Notes under the pieces: generated by a model
Told to the model about the DNA's origin: nothing
Databases searched by the model: none
What the model saw: the letters and a program-made list of their open reading frames with translations, nothing else
Part shown: in pieces, positions 33,887 through 46,400 of the stretch
Layout: the number at the start of each line of letters is the position of its first letter
Numbering within the stretch: position 1 is the stretch's first letter
Position numbers and translations under genes: made by a program
DNA from: Triops longicaudatus
Taxonomy: Eukaryota; Arthropoda; Branchiopoda; Notostraca; Triopsidae
DNA: 64,000 nt
Direction: 5' to 3'
NCBI GenBank assembly: GCA_022885665.1
Contig: JAGQDJ010000165.1
Location: forward strand, 1-64,000

Positions 33887-36800
33887 ATGAAGGAACATGA
33901 GGTTGGGAAGAAGAAAATTGTGTCTGAGTTAGGGGAAACGACGCATAGGGTTAATTTGGCCCGGCAGCCGGTACGCCGGCGATTGGGAAGATGGTCGGTT
34001 TGGATCGCCGTCGTGTCAGCCTTGGCCTGTGGTGCTAATTTGGCTCCTCAGGTGCGGGCCAACCCTAAAGGTCAGTTATACGCGTTTACACGGACGCGAT
34101 ACAATGCTTCCATTTACGAGAACAGTCCCGCCAAATCGTATGTGGTGCCGGAGGAACGCATGGGGATTTTTACAGGTTCGCTAGCCACGCCCCCGCCGGA
34201 GCTGCGCTACCGGTTGCTTAGTGGTGACAAGGACAAGTTTTTCAAGGCTGAAGCGCGACAGGTGGGTGATATTTGCTTTTTGTTCTTGCGGACGCGAAGT
34301 GGGCAAACTAATGTGCTCAATCGGGAAAGAACCAGTTGGTACAAGTTAAAAGTCGTGGCTTCGATCCGGGACGCCAACGGCGAGGAGCAAGACCTGGTTG
34401 GCGTGGAAACCGAGGTCTTCGTGTCCGTGTTAGATATGAATGATCTGAACCCTCTGTTTGAGCAGTTGGATTATAATGCAGTAGTTCCCGAAGACACGCC
34501 ATTGCACCAGAGTCTGCTTAAGGTCAAAGCGGAGGACGCGGACCTGGGCATCAACAGCGAGATCTATTTCAGTTTGTCCGAACCCAGCGAACAGTTCGCG
34601 GTCCACCCTCTCACGGGCGTCATCTCCTTGACACGACCGTTGGATTACGCCAACAAGCCCGTGCACGAGTTCCGTGTGTGGGCGACAGATCGCGGACCAA
34701 AGATTGGCTCGGTCCTGAGAGCGAGTTCGGCCAAAGTCAGGCTCACCGTCCAACCCGTGAACTTGCACGATCCGGAGATCCAGGTCCATCCTCTACCTGA
34801 GATCTTCGAAAACTCCCATACAGATGTATATGCCATCGTCCAAGTAACGGATCCCGATAAAGGTCTAAATGGCGAGGTCGCGTTTCTGGATATCACCCAA
34901 GGCGATCCGGATGGTTTGTTCCGCGTTGTGCGCAGTTCTGACAACTCGCACGAGTTTACCATCCAAGTCCTCAAGTCTTTGGACCGCGAACGCGCTCCAC
35001 AGGGTTACAATCTTACTTTACAAGCAGTGGACGCGGGCACGCCACCACGTTCCGCGACCCAAACCATCGCCGTCTCCCTGGCGGACATGAACGACAACGC
35101 GCCCGTGTTTGAAAAGGAGCAATACACAGTCAATGTACCCGAAGTGGCACCGATCAACACACCGTTGTTGAGATTGAAGGTTACTGATGCAGACTTGGGT
35201 CGCAACGCCCAAGTATCTTTAAGCATCGTGGGTGGAAATGAGGGAGGAATGTTTCGAGTTAACCCTCGTACTGGAGTCCTCTATACCGCCCAAAAGCTGG
35301 ATGCCGAGCTTCGGGCGGAGCATGTGTTAACTGTAAGCGCGTGGGACCAAGGCAGCGCAGGAGTACGGAAGCAGTCCTCTGCCAAAGTGACTATTCACGT
35401 AGTCGACTGCAATGATAACGACCCCATCTTCCCTGCCTTAAACATGCAGGTAACGGTGGATGAGAACGAGCCTCCGGGCTTGGTCGTAACCCAGGTCATG
35501 GCCCGTGATGCAGACAAGGGAGAAAATGCATACATTTCGTACAGCCTGGCAAACCTGAATCCCGTTCCCTTTGAAATTGATCCTTTCACCGGAGTTGTAC
35601 GGACCACGCAACTTCTGGACTACGAAACAGGTCCCCGGCAGTACGTGCTGCAAATTCGAGCGTCAGACTGGGGTGCGCCCTATCGACGGCAAACAGAACT
35701 CTGGCTAACCGTTAACGTCAAAGATATCAACGACAACCGTCCCATCTTCGAGCGTGTCAACTGCCATGGACGCGTCTCCCGTCACACGCCTATCCACGCC
35801 GAACTCCTAACCCTCTCTGCTTTGGACTTTGATGTCGGGAGCACCATCGAGTTTCGGATTGCCTCCGGCAACGAAGACGCTTGCTTCAGTCTTGACCGAC
35901 TCACCGGTGTGCTCAGCTTAGCTTGCGACTTGTCTGACCTCGGGATCTCTGAACGGATCATCAACGTTACTGCCACGGACGGCCAGCATTTCGCTGATAC
36001 CATGCCTGTAGTGTTGTCCCTTATCGGCGCACCTGGTGCTGGTAATAACCGATTACGCTCGCCCGATAGCTTAGGCCCTGGCCCAGAGATCAAGTTCGAG
36101 TGCAGGAGTACGGGCATCAACAAGAAGTACAGCGAAATGATCGCTGTAGCGGGGCGGAATAACAACAACCCTAGTTTACCTGTTAGCTCAACCCCCTTTC
36201 CGCTGTTACCTTCGCGGTATGGAACCAACGTCCACACCCCTGAATGGGTCGATTTTCCAGCCCAGGTCTGGGTCAACGAATCTGTCCCTAGTGGTACGCC
36301 GTTGGTTAGATTACGCGCGCGGGATAGGGACCATGGCTACAATGGTTTGGTCGTTTACGTCATCTCCTCCTCCACAAGCTCCTCTTCAGACGGTGAGCAC
36401 GAAGATTCCGTCTTTGAGGTCGACACGGAGTCAGGCCTACTTCGTATACTAGGTACCCTTGACCGGGAACATACCACGAGTTACACCCTCAACGTCACCG
36501 TGTTTGACCTCGGTCAGCCGCAACGCGCTGCGTCCAAACTTTTAACCATTCATGTTACCGATGTCAACGACAATGTACCCACCTTTGAAAAAACGGTGAC
36601 CAGTGTGTCTGTGCCTGAAACTGCCCCAGTGGGTTTTTCTGTGGCGCGGTTAAACGCCACGGATGCGGATGAAGGGGACAACGCTCGCGTTACTTACCAG
36701 CTTGTGACAGAAACCCCTGACTTCGTCTTAGATCCCGCAACAGGAGTCCTTAGCGTAGCAGCACCTTTAGACCGCGAGCGCCGGGACTACTACGAGCTGA

Positions 36801-37412
36801 CCATCTTAGCCCGGGACGGGTCTGCTTCCCCATCGCCTACTTCTGGGCGAGTAACATTGTCCTCTCGAGCGCTGGTACGTGTCAAAGTCCTGGACGTGAA
36901 CGACGTGCCACCGAGGTTTGCGAAAACGCTCCAGACAGTGAAAATTCCCGAAGATGTTCCCGAAGGTACGGTGGTAGCTGTAGTCAGCGCCACAGACCCT
37001 GACCTGGGCCCGGGCGGGGATATTCGCTACTCACTGGCCGGTGTCTATGCTTCAGAGTCGGTCGACCGCTTCGTCATCGACAAACTCACCGGCACGGTGC
37101 GAGTCAGCCGCGCGCTTGACTTCGAGGAACGGCAAGTGTACAACCTCACCGTGCGCGCCCGGGATCGTGGCAATCCAGCGTTGAGCAGTGAGGCGTACTT
37201 GGTGGTAGAAGTGCTGGATGTGAATGAAAATTTGTACGCGCCCCGGTTCCCGGATTTGGTGACCACAGCCAGTGTAGTAGAGAATGCACCCATAGGAACG
37301 TCTGTTACCAAAATTGTCGCCACCGACGCTGATGGACCCGGTGACGACTCCCGTGTGACCTACTTCATCCGAGGTGGAGATGGCCTTGGGCTCTTTGCTA
37401 TCGATAATGAAG
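33887..37412 (+). CDS. Cadherin first coding exon: signal peptide and repeats 1 to 10 (part)
   Basis: This single exon encodes 1175 complete codons. Approximate repeat positions in residues: EC1 62-190 (linker DMNDLNP), EC2 190-300 (linker degenerate, PVNLHDPE), EC3 300-411 (DMNDNAP), EC4 412-515 (DCNDNDP), EC5 516-622 (DINDNRP), EC6 624-787 (degenerate, with a long non-repeat linker containing NNNNPS), EC7 788-902 (DVNDNVP), EC8 903-1013 (DVNDVPP), EC9 1014-1117 (DVNENLYAP), EC10 from 1118. LDRE and DADxGxN calcium-site motifs recur. G+C content is much higher than in flanking introns. The exon ends after GAA G at donor GTAAGC; the frame stays open 26 codons into the intron. Confidence 0.95.
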
Positions 37413-40400
37413 GTAAGCTTTTTACTTCCTTAATTTTCAATTCAGAATTTTGCTATGAAAGAAAGGCTACGACGCCAACTACAAACTGCTGACCCTGGAA
37501 GTTTTCAGGAACATTTTTACCATTAGGTTACTCTGTATTACAAGAACAATGAAATTGTTGCAAAAAACGATTAAAGTTCAGTATCTAATAACATTGTAAG
37601 TTCGGTTCAAGTCAACATTGAATTTGAGTAACAAGCTGCAGGAGTGATTACAGTTCCAGCCTGCAAAGAAAACCATTGACAACAATTAAAGTTAAGGCAA
37701 GTAGAAACGTCGCCCCTTAGCAATAATGATGCTCATTGTGAAGAAATTTATCGGCTTATTGGGACAGAAAATGAGTGATGTGAGTGAAATGTTCCAGCTC
37801 TCAGTTAACAATGAAGTTCTTAAATTTAAGCAGCAGTGAGCATTGCTGTGTCAACTAGAATGAGAACTCGATGACCGTAAATAAAGTGTCTAGTTTCCAC
37901 TGCATTCCTGTTTTTAATGTTTGGTGCATTACTTTATTCAGATTTTCATCTCGAAAAGCACAGTAATTATTGGGTGCCTCAGTGGCTTCTTTGTCATTCA
38001 GAAACCTTTCATAGGCCGACAGAAACAAGTATGGTAACCTTGAGTTGAACACGCTGATACCCTAGTTTTTTCTTTCTTCTACCGTTCAGTGCCGTATATA
38101 AGGTTTACTGGTGTTATTTCGCGACGGATTGAACCGAATCAAGAACGAGCCGTTCTTTCGGGTGCAGAATTGTTTGTTACACTGGAGAAAAGAACAAGAA
38201 GCACCGTAAAAAGATTTTAAAGGTATTTAGACGGATCTTTTTGGGGTTTCTCCTAAGGTGCGCGATGTTGGAGACTGATACTGACGGTCAGTCCGTGGGA
38301 AGCGGCAAAAACCCAACGCGAACCTGACGTTTTTAGGTGACGGAAGAAGGGCTCACGTTGTATTAACTTGCGAAAAAACGACAAGTCTGGGAGGGTGCCT
38401 TGCCTTCCCTGGAAGTTATCTCCAGACTTCGAGAAAAGACTAGAGAATTCGCAGCATTGCAGGCAATTCTTTGAGTACGCGCAAACTAAAATTGGATTTC
38501 CTTTCGATCTCGGGTCCAAAGAATACCCGGAAATATCATCCAATCGCCTTACCCAAAGTAGTATAGGAAAGGGCATAGAGCAAACTAATTCTCTGTAAGA
38601 AGGCTTTTTGGCTCTGTAGGCTTAACTAGCAAAACCAAGTATGTTAGAGGCATTCTTAAGGTCAAAAAGCGTTTTTACTTAAGTTGCATCTCAGGTCAAA
38701 TCCGATGAACGTGAGCTTTGCGTTCAAGAAACTTTCTAACATGAATTTGGCCTGGTTTAGTTTTAGTTGAGCTGGTAAGAACTTATCGCTGGGATCATCG
38801 GTGTCTAATAAATAAACATATCGAGTAAATCTTCCACCCACGGAGTGCTAAGTAGCTATTAGCGCACCTTGACCAGCTCACGACCTGTGACGTCATCGGT
38901 CCCTTTTCTCTCTGTAGGTCAGTTTCGGTGTGAAGCTATGTAGGAATATATAGCGTACTCTTCTTGTAGGTTCTTTTTACTCAGATAGTTTTTCATATTC
39001 ACAGCCCTTAGTACAGTGACATTTAAAGGGGTGTGAGTGTTTTTTCGACTCTCAAAAAGAACAAATTGAATGTCTGTCATAGGAGACAAGATAGGAAAAC
39101 GGACTGAAATATGGTTAATCCTATAAAGGGAGACTACAAGATGCTATAAGCTTGTTTTTTTTTTTATTTTCCTTATGGCATAACTCTTTTACATATATTT
39201 TTTAATTTTTATTATTATTATTTTGATGAAGAGGTGGAGGAACGTATAACGAACAAAGACGGAAAGTTTGGTAACTGTTTTCTTTTTTCTTGTTCGTGTG
39301 TCCGAGTCTTGGCAACATAACGTATCACATTGGGACCATTCTAGTTTATGGTGACATCCCAGCAACTTGGCACCCACACGCAGGGACCAGCTTTTATGTT
39401 TTCCTTATTCTTATATATTGCGGCAGTGGTAAGTCTGTTGTACGAGATATGTCCCAGGCTCTAAGTTGTTGGGAGCAGGCGTTGCTTACTTTAAATGAGC
39501 TGATAAGAATTTACCGTTTTGGTTATGAAGAGAAAAGCGAACAGTCTCCTAAGTTTTTTCCTTACACCCGTTTAGGACTGCTGAAACTTGTAACCTGTTC
39601 CTTTTATTGCATTACATGGAAAATAAATTAGAGGGTATTTTCTTTTCTTTTTTTCTGGAAATTCAACTTGAATTTGGTAACGGGAGTTGCGATTTAAAAA
39701 TGCGATTATTGTTTTATTATCGTTGTAAAACAAACCTCAAAATCTTGAATTTTATATAAAATCAAAATTTGTGGAAATCAAAATGCATAAATCAAAAAGA
39801 AACTCTAGGTAAAGGAGGGATAAACATTTATAACACCTTCACCGTACTTTACGAGTCTTATAACTATCAACTACAAACGCACACTATAGGCTGCTAGATA
39901 TGCATAAATTAATTTTCGTTTTGTTTACTATCTTTACTTTCCAGTTATTGTCGAGTAAACCGTCGTTTGTTATCTGCTAACTGTTTTCAGTTACTAATTA
40001 TTATACAGAACAAGGTACCATAATTAAAGTTAAGCGTAGTAAAGTAGGAACTAATCTTTTTGTAAATTCCGGCCGTCGACATCCAAGCTTAAAGCACTTT
40101 TGCAATGTTCAATTCTAGTTAAGCAAACTGGGTGCGTTCCATGCACCGTTAAGTCGCTTCGCTTGTCGCGAACGCACCTTAACTTCTTGCAAATCATTAG
40201 ACAGTCGATTCAAATGGTGTTATGGAGTCAAAGGTACTAGTTTGTCAAGATTCGTTAGCTTAAAAAGAATTGGGGTTTCCGCACACGAGTTCTGTTAAGC
40301 AAGCGTGGATACGACCATTTGGAGAAAGACTGAGGTTTTAAAAATGTTGAGCATCGCCAGCTGCATCATTTGTCCTTCTCATTTCCTAAAGCTACGACCC

Positions 40401-43400
40401 GCGTCCTCCGAAGCCTGGAGGTATTAAGAAGTTGCCGTGTACTAAGTCACTGTGCTGAAGGTTGTCAGGGAGTTCTATAGATACACGCAAGTTATTAGTC
40501 AATCCCTGGTTAGGCCAGCGTGTGGTGTGTCTAAACAAGCTTTAAAGGACCTGGAAACGTTAAAACCTTAAGACGTGGGACTTCGACATGTGCCAACTGC
40601 CATTTTCCGGGATGAGAGGGAGTAAGGGGGTCGTTTCATAACCTTGCTGTACTGGACCTTGTACGTGGAAGGGGGTTAAAAGTTAATTGTGGCAAATAAG
40701 GGTGAAAAAGTTTGTGTTAACCTCGCTCGAGTGGCTTCAGTTAAAAGAAAAAGGTTATTTATAGACTTTGTTCTTAAAGTTTTGTTATTGGAGCGAGGAA
40801 ACAAGGGGTGCGAAGGGGGTGCAAAAGACATGAGGGCAACCTTGTCGGCGGTATGTTAATAGAAACGGGTTTGCTTCTAATTAACCCCTTCTCCCACCGA
40901 GAGGGAGGTAAATCCAGCTTCCAACCAGAGGGTTTAAGACTGTTGTTTCAAAGCGTTTGTTTTTCTTTCGATTCTTGCCTTCACAAGCGTAAATCCTAAA
41001 AGTCAATTGTATTTAGCTTCACGTTGTTTCCTTGGGAATAGAAATTTTAAGGTATTGCTTGTATTTTTCCACTTATACGTTTTGAATCAACGCAGCGAAA
41101 GTAAAGTTCAGTATGAAGAAAGGAGAGAGAGGGAATGAAACTGTAGAGAGATTTTCATTCCGGCGATCCACTTTTAACGAGACAGGTCTTGGAGTAATGT
41201 GTTTAGAAGCAAATAAACCAAGCGTTCAACTTGCATAACGAGGTTGTTGTAAGCGGAGTTGGGAGTTTTTCTGTTAGTTGCTTTAATTATGTTGCCGAGA
41301 GTGGATTCTTAAGTTGGCAAAAGCCGAAGCGTGCCGCGAAGGAATTGAGGGCGACTTGTTATGAACGTATTGATTAAGTTTTCAAACGTATTAAGAAAAA
41401 AGAAATTTGACACTGTTGGAATTGACAGGGCTCTTGTAACTCTTGCGTAGAAGGCAAAAGAAGTGCGGATGAAAAACCGAACTACTTGTCTTGGAAAATC
41501 AGCAAAAAGGAAAGACGAGAAGAAAAAAGGGTGAAAGCTGTTTGTGGCAGTTCAACCCCGCACAACATAATTACGCGTAAGTGCCAGCATTTACTTGCAG
41601 GTTCGTTGAGGTCGGCTTAATGTCTTTGAAGGGTTTTGTCTTTACTTATTTTAAATTAAAAACTTATATGTTCCACAGCTTGCATGATTTAACTGCTGCA
41701 TTTTAAAAACACGGTAAGAATTTCTTGCAGACATTTTACTTAAATTTAATTCTACTTCAGTAAAAATACTGATATTAGAGGTTAAGCCTACGCGAGGAGT
41801 CAGTAAAAAAATTAATTGTGTGAATACCAACAAGTAAATATTGCATTAACATCCGGCAAAAATTAACACCCGTAAAGGAAGGAATCCAAAATGACAGTTT
41901 TGCATTCGTCAAGATAGGTACCATCGCGTAATCCGTAGACAGGGAAATAAGTACGTCGGCTTCCGAGTTACCTATTCTGAATTTCTTATGTAATATTTCA
42001 GTTAAGCATTAGTAAGCTGCGAACTTAAGTTAAGCAAACCGTTCCAAACCCGTGACCGTTATAAAAACGTGTTTTGAATCGCATTGAAGCGTATTCCGAA
42101 TGTGTATTTGTGTCAGTTTTATGTCTCCCAAGACGGAGAGGAACGGGTATTCAGGTTGAAAGCAGCGCAAAGATTGTATTGTTTATTCACTACCACCCCA
42201 CCAGGTTGAAGTCTTGGCAGGGCAGAAGCTTTTGTGACTCAGTTGGGAGTCTTTTTCTTTCGACTTGTGTGAAGGCTAAGTTTTAAGTTGAAACGTAATA
42301 GAATTGTTAGGGGAAGGTTTCTTGATGAAGCGTAACTTCAGTCCCATGTGTGTATGTCTGAAGCTTTAGGAAAACGGGGGAAGTTAGTGAAACACATCCC
42401 AAGCTGCCGGTGCACGTGTTGATTCAACTAAAGAAGAAATACCGTATTAGTGTTGGCAACTCGTCTAATTTCTCTTTGGGAGCCGGAGCTTCGTTTTCAA
42501 ACCTAAAAAGAAAAGCTTGCTATCAAATCCCTAATAAATCTGTTTTTTTTTTTTCTTTAGTATTCAACATTCTTGCTTTCAGGTCAAAGCTCGTTAGTTT
42601 TGGATGTCGTTGTGGGGTGAAGAAAGATGAGAAAAAGGGTGGAGGAGAGGTTGCGAGGCGATTAATCAGAAAATGGGCGTTGTTGGGCCCGGAACTGTTG
42701 TGAGGCGACTTCGAAAAAATGCGTGGATCATCTGTATATGTCTGAGCCGAACGTGCGTGTCATACGACACTCATCTGGCAACACAACGGAAATTACTTTC
42801 CCCCCACGAATAGTACCTACCTACCTTGCGTTGATAATTCTGCTTTGAGTGCTGAGGAGTGGAGATTTTCTGCTAGAATATAGAGTTTCTTAGAACTCTC
42901 GGTAATTCCGGTTAAAGAGCATGGGCATTTTGTTTTATGTCGCTCGAGGGAAGTGGGTACGGATTTCGGGCTTTTTTTTTTGCGTTTCGAGAAGGATATA
43001 AAAGTATGTAACACGCGACAGATTTTGTATGAAGATAACAAACGGTACCGTAGTGCGTACAGAACGTGGCTAATGGCCGTTCTTTTACGCGTTATCTCGT
43101 TAACATGTAGGGGGAGAGGGTGATAAAAGGCAACATGGAGGAAAGGTGGATTATTGGGATTAGTAACACGATATTTGCTCCGTCGTCCCCCTTTGCACGT
43201 AAGTTTCGTAACCGTAAGACCGTTTCGTGATAAACGTGTTGTACACGGAAGAGCTTTTAGAAAGAATTTGAGAGCTTTTATGACATAGGGAAGATAATAA
43301 TTCCAAAGATATTTGAAAAAAATAAAAAGAGTCGTAGGAATATTATAATTACACTTTGTGATTACTATGCGGCAATTACGTTTGAGTAATTTGAGCTTAC

Positions 43401-46400
43401 AGTAGGCTACTTGTATAGCTAATTAAATAAATTCATGCGCAGGAAGGTTACATTTAAAGCTTTATATTAGAGCACTATGAGCTAACCAAAGAGTAATGAA
43501 AGACTTGAGTAACTGAAACTTACAGTACTTGATCAGTTAATTAAATGAATGACAGTGCAAGAAGGTTAATTTTAAGATTTTAAATAAGAGCGCAATGTGT
43601 TCGTCAACGAGGAGGAATTAAGCGTAGAAAATACAGAAAGATCGTTCAGAGACAGGGTATGAAAACTGAAATGGAAGATAACAGGTTAAAAGGTAACTTA
43701 TTTTTTTCTTTGATCACACCGCTGTGGGCGGGGAAAATGTGTGCAGGTTATTAAAATGACTAAAAGTCGTTGGAAACCACAATCAAAGCTTGATTGTCAG
43801 TTAATTAGTGTACTTTTTGTCAATTAAGTTGCTTAATGACTCTGAGAAGTTATCTTTGAAAAGAATGCATTTGTATAGTTCTTTTGAACTTTCAAACGCA
43901 AGTTAGAGATTAAGTTCAGTTTTATCTGCTTCCCTTTCTTTCCCTTTCGTGATTGACAGTAGTTGATACAAAGGATCTTAGAACGAATGGGAAGATCGGT
44001 TTGCTTGGGTAATCCGGGATCAAAGACACTGAAATTTACCCTTGTCGTTAGAATAATAGGATTTGCCTAGACACAGGTCCAAGTTCGAAAAAGTTCGAAC
44101 CATTTGACATGATCTTATATTTTTTCTGATAAATCTTATACTCTGTTACAGATGTTGCGTACGTATTTTTGAAGAAGCTTTATGCATGACGTTAGTAACA
44201 TGTTAGCATTTGGCATCGATTTCCGAAATTTGATAGCGAAGTTTAATCGATGAACACCGCTAACAATCGTGCTGAGGGAAGTTGTCAAAAATTGCCGAAC
44301 CAACTGTTACGAGCACGTGTCAATATTGTTAACCATGTCTTAGTACCGCTGTCAAGCTTATTTTTGGTTTGTATTCTGATATTTACATGCTCTAAGACAG
44401 ACAGGAACCATATGTAAGAAAAAGCAGGGTTAGGTGCTGTTAGGGACATTGTCGTATCTATTTCGTCTTCTTGAAGTCTAAGTTCCAGTAGGTTACAAAC
44501 GTGTATTTTTTCTGTTGTGTGCTCTTCTCGATTTTCCTCAAATAAAAGGGATCCTGAGTTGATGAAAGCGATTAAAGCTGTCGTCGGGACGATAGATCGT
44601 AATTTTCTGTTAGCATGTTTGCTTACGCTGATGCCAGTGCTCGCAATCCGAAGCCGAGTAAATGTTGAGGAGTGATTGTGCTGATTATGGTTGGGGTGCG
44701 TGGAATGATAATAGCGTCTTATGATGTCCCCATGTGCTGATATACATTAGAAAGACGTTCATCACGAGCTTCAGTACCAAGTCACTGGGAAGGTTTGTGA
44801 CGATGGAAAAGGGAATAAGGAGCGGTAAGAATTAGATGATGATGGTTTTAGGCCTGTACGATTTCTGCTGTGATGGATGATCAAGTGTTGGGCAGCTCTG
44901 GGGGAAGGACCTTATCAACAGCTGAAAAGGATATCAGAGAAACATCTTGGGAATGTCGCTCTTCTTTGGATCATACTCCTCATTGCTAACGACCTAAAAA
45001 TACCTATACAGAAATTCAGGAACGTTATCTTCATTGCTTGTCTCTCTCTAGTTTGAAATCGTTTCCCCAAATTCTTTGTGTTACTTCAATCAGTCCTAGG
45101 GAATTTTTTGGACAACATTTCTAATGTTGCTTCCTTCGTGGGTGTTTACTTCTTTTCGGTGGGCATATTTTTGTCGTCCATTTTCTTTTATAGTTGTCGG
45201 AACTTTGGCCCAAATGTCAGCTAATATAAGACCTTGCATAGTATTTCTTTCCTTTTTTTGCTTATATTTCCTTCTTCCTTCCTTTTCCGTGGGAAATGCG
45301 ATCCGTGACTCGTAACATCCATTGTCATATTTTTTTCTGGATTTCGTTCCTGGCGAAAAGGTTACATTTTAGGCATATTGCTGACAGCGACAAGTGACGG
45401 TGCTTTATGAGGAGATTAAAATGCTCGTCTTCTGCTTTCTTTTGGTAAACTAGGCTTTATCGTGTAGTACGATGAGTCCAGGTTTATCGATGACGGGCCT
45501 TTCGTCCTTTATCAGCACTTTATATCCCGACCAAGAAAGCTTTTGTAGACTAGTCTTTATCATAGTCATAATGAACTCGACCTTTGCCAAACGTGAGAGC
45601 AAAAGGACGTAAATATATCGAGAACTCAAGCTGTTTCGCTGCGTGCAAAAAATATTGCTTTGTTCCGAATTGGATTGCGCACTGTACGTTACCATTGTGT
45701 CGTTTACAAGTTATCATTTAAATTTTATTCGAGGTTGAAAACGCAAAAAAAAAAAAATATTTCGTGACTGTTTTGGCCCGTTATGTGGAAAGACTAATTG
45801 TATTTTAAAAATTCCTCGAAACTTTTGAACTAACAGCACGCAGTAGAACTTCGTGCAAGGATCCAGCACTGTCCATAAAAGTGTGGTACGTCCTTATACG
45901 CATCTGGTTTATGCGCTATCCCTCTTTTTCTTAGCTTTCCGTTGTAAGCAAGCCGTGGAGTGGATGGTTTTCAGTCGATGTCGATGGTTGCCTATATGAA
46001 ACGTTTGGTCTGCCGTAGACTCAGAACGCTCCCGTGATAAATGTTCTGCATTGCCAGTAACGAATGCGATGAAACATTATTTTGTCGCGTGAATGGTTTC
46101 TATTTACTCTTCTGTTTTCTCCGATCTGGCCAAGAATCTATTCTCACTAGAGCGGTAAATGCTTACTTCCCTCGAGATTTCTTTTTAGTGTTCTGAAAAA
46201 CTTACTTCGCTAAATGAAATTCGTCACAGGCTGTATGTTGTCTATGAAATATTAGAGTGACTTATGGGAGAGATTTCCTTCTGTTGTCCGCTTTTTAATA
46301 GATCGCGACTCTGAAGGATGATACAATGTAGTTCAGCCGAATGGTACATAAGAACGTGTTACTGTGGATAAGAAAATAATAACTTTCATAGTAGGTTCTA

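Noticed and set aside
35782..36276. 164-codon ORF antisense to the cadherin exon
   Set aside because: It mirrors the GC-rich coding exon on the other strand and has no domain of its own.
40117..40187. GGTGCGTT ... AACGCACC inverted repeat with outer AGTTAA/TTAACT
   Set aside because: Arms are only 8 bp with a mismatched spacer; not enough to call a transposon end.
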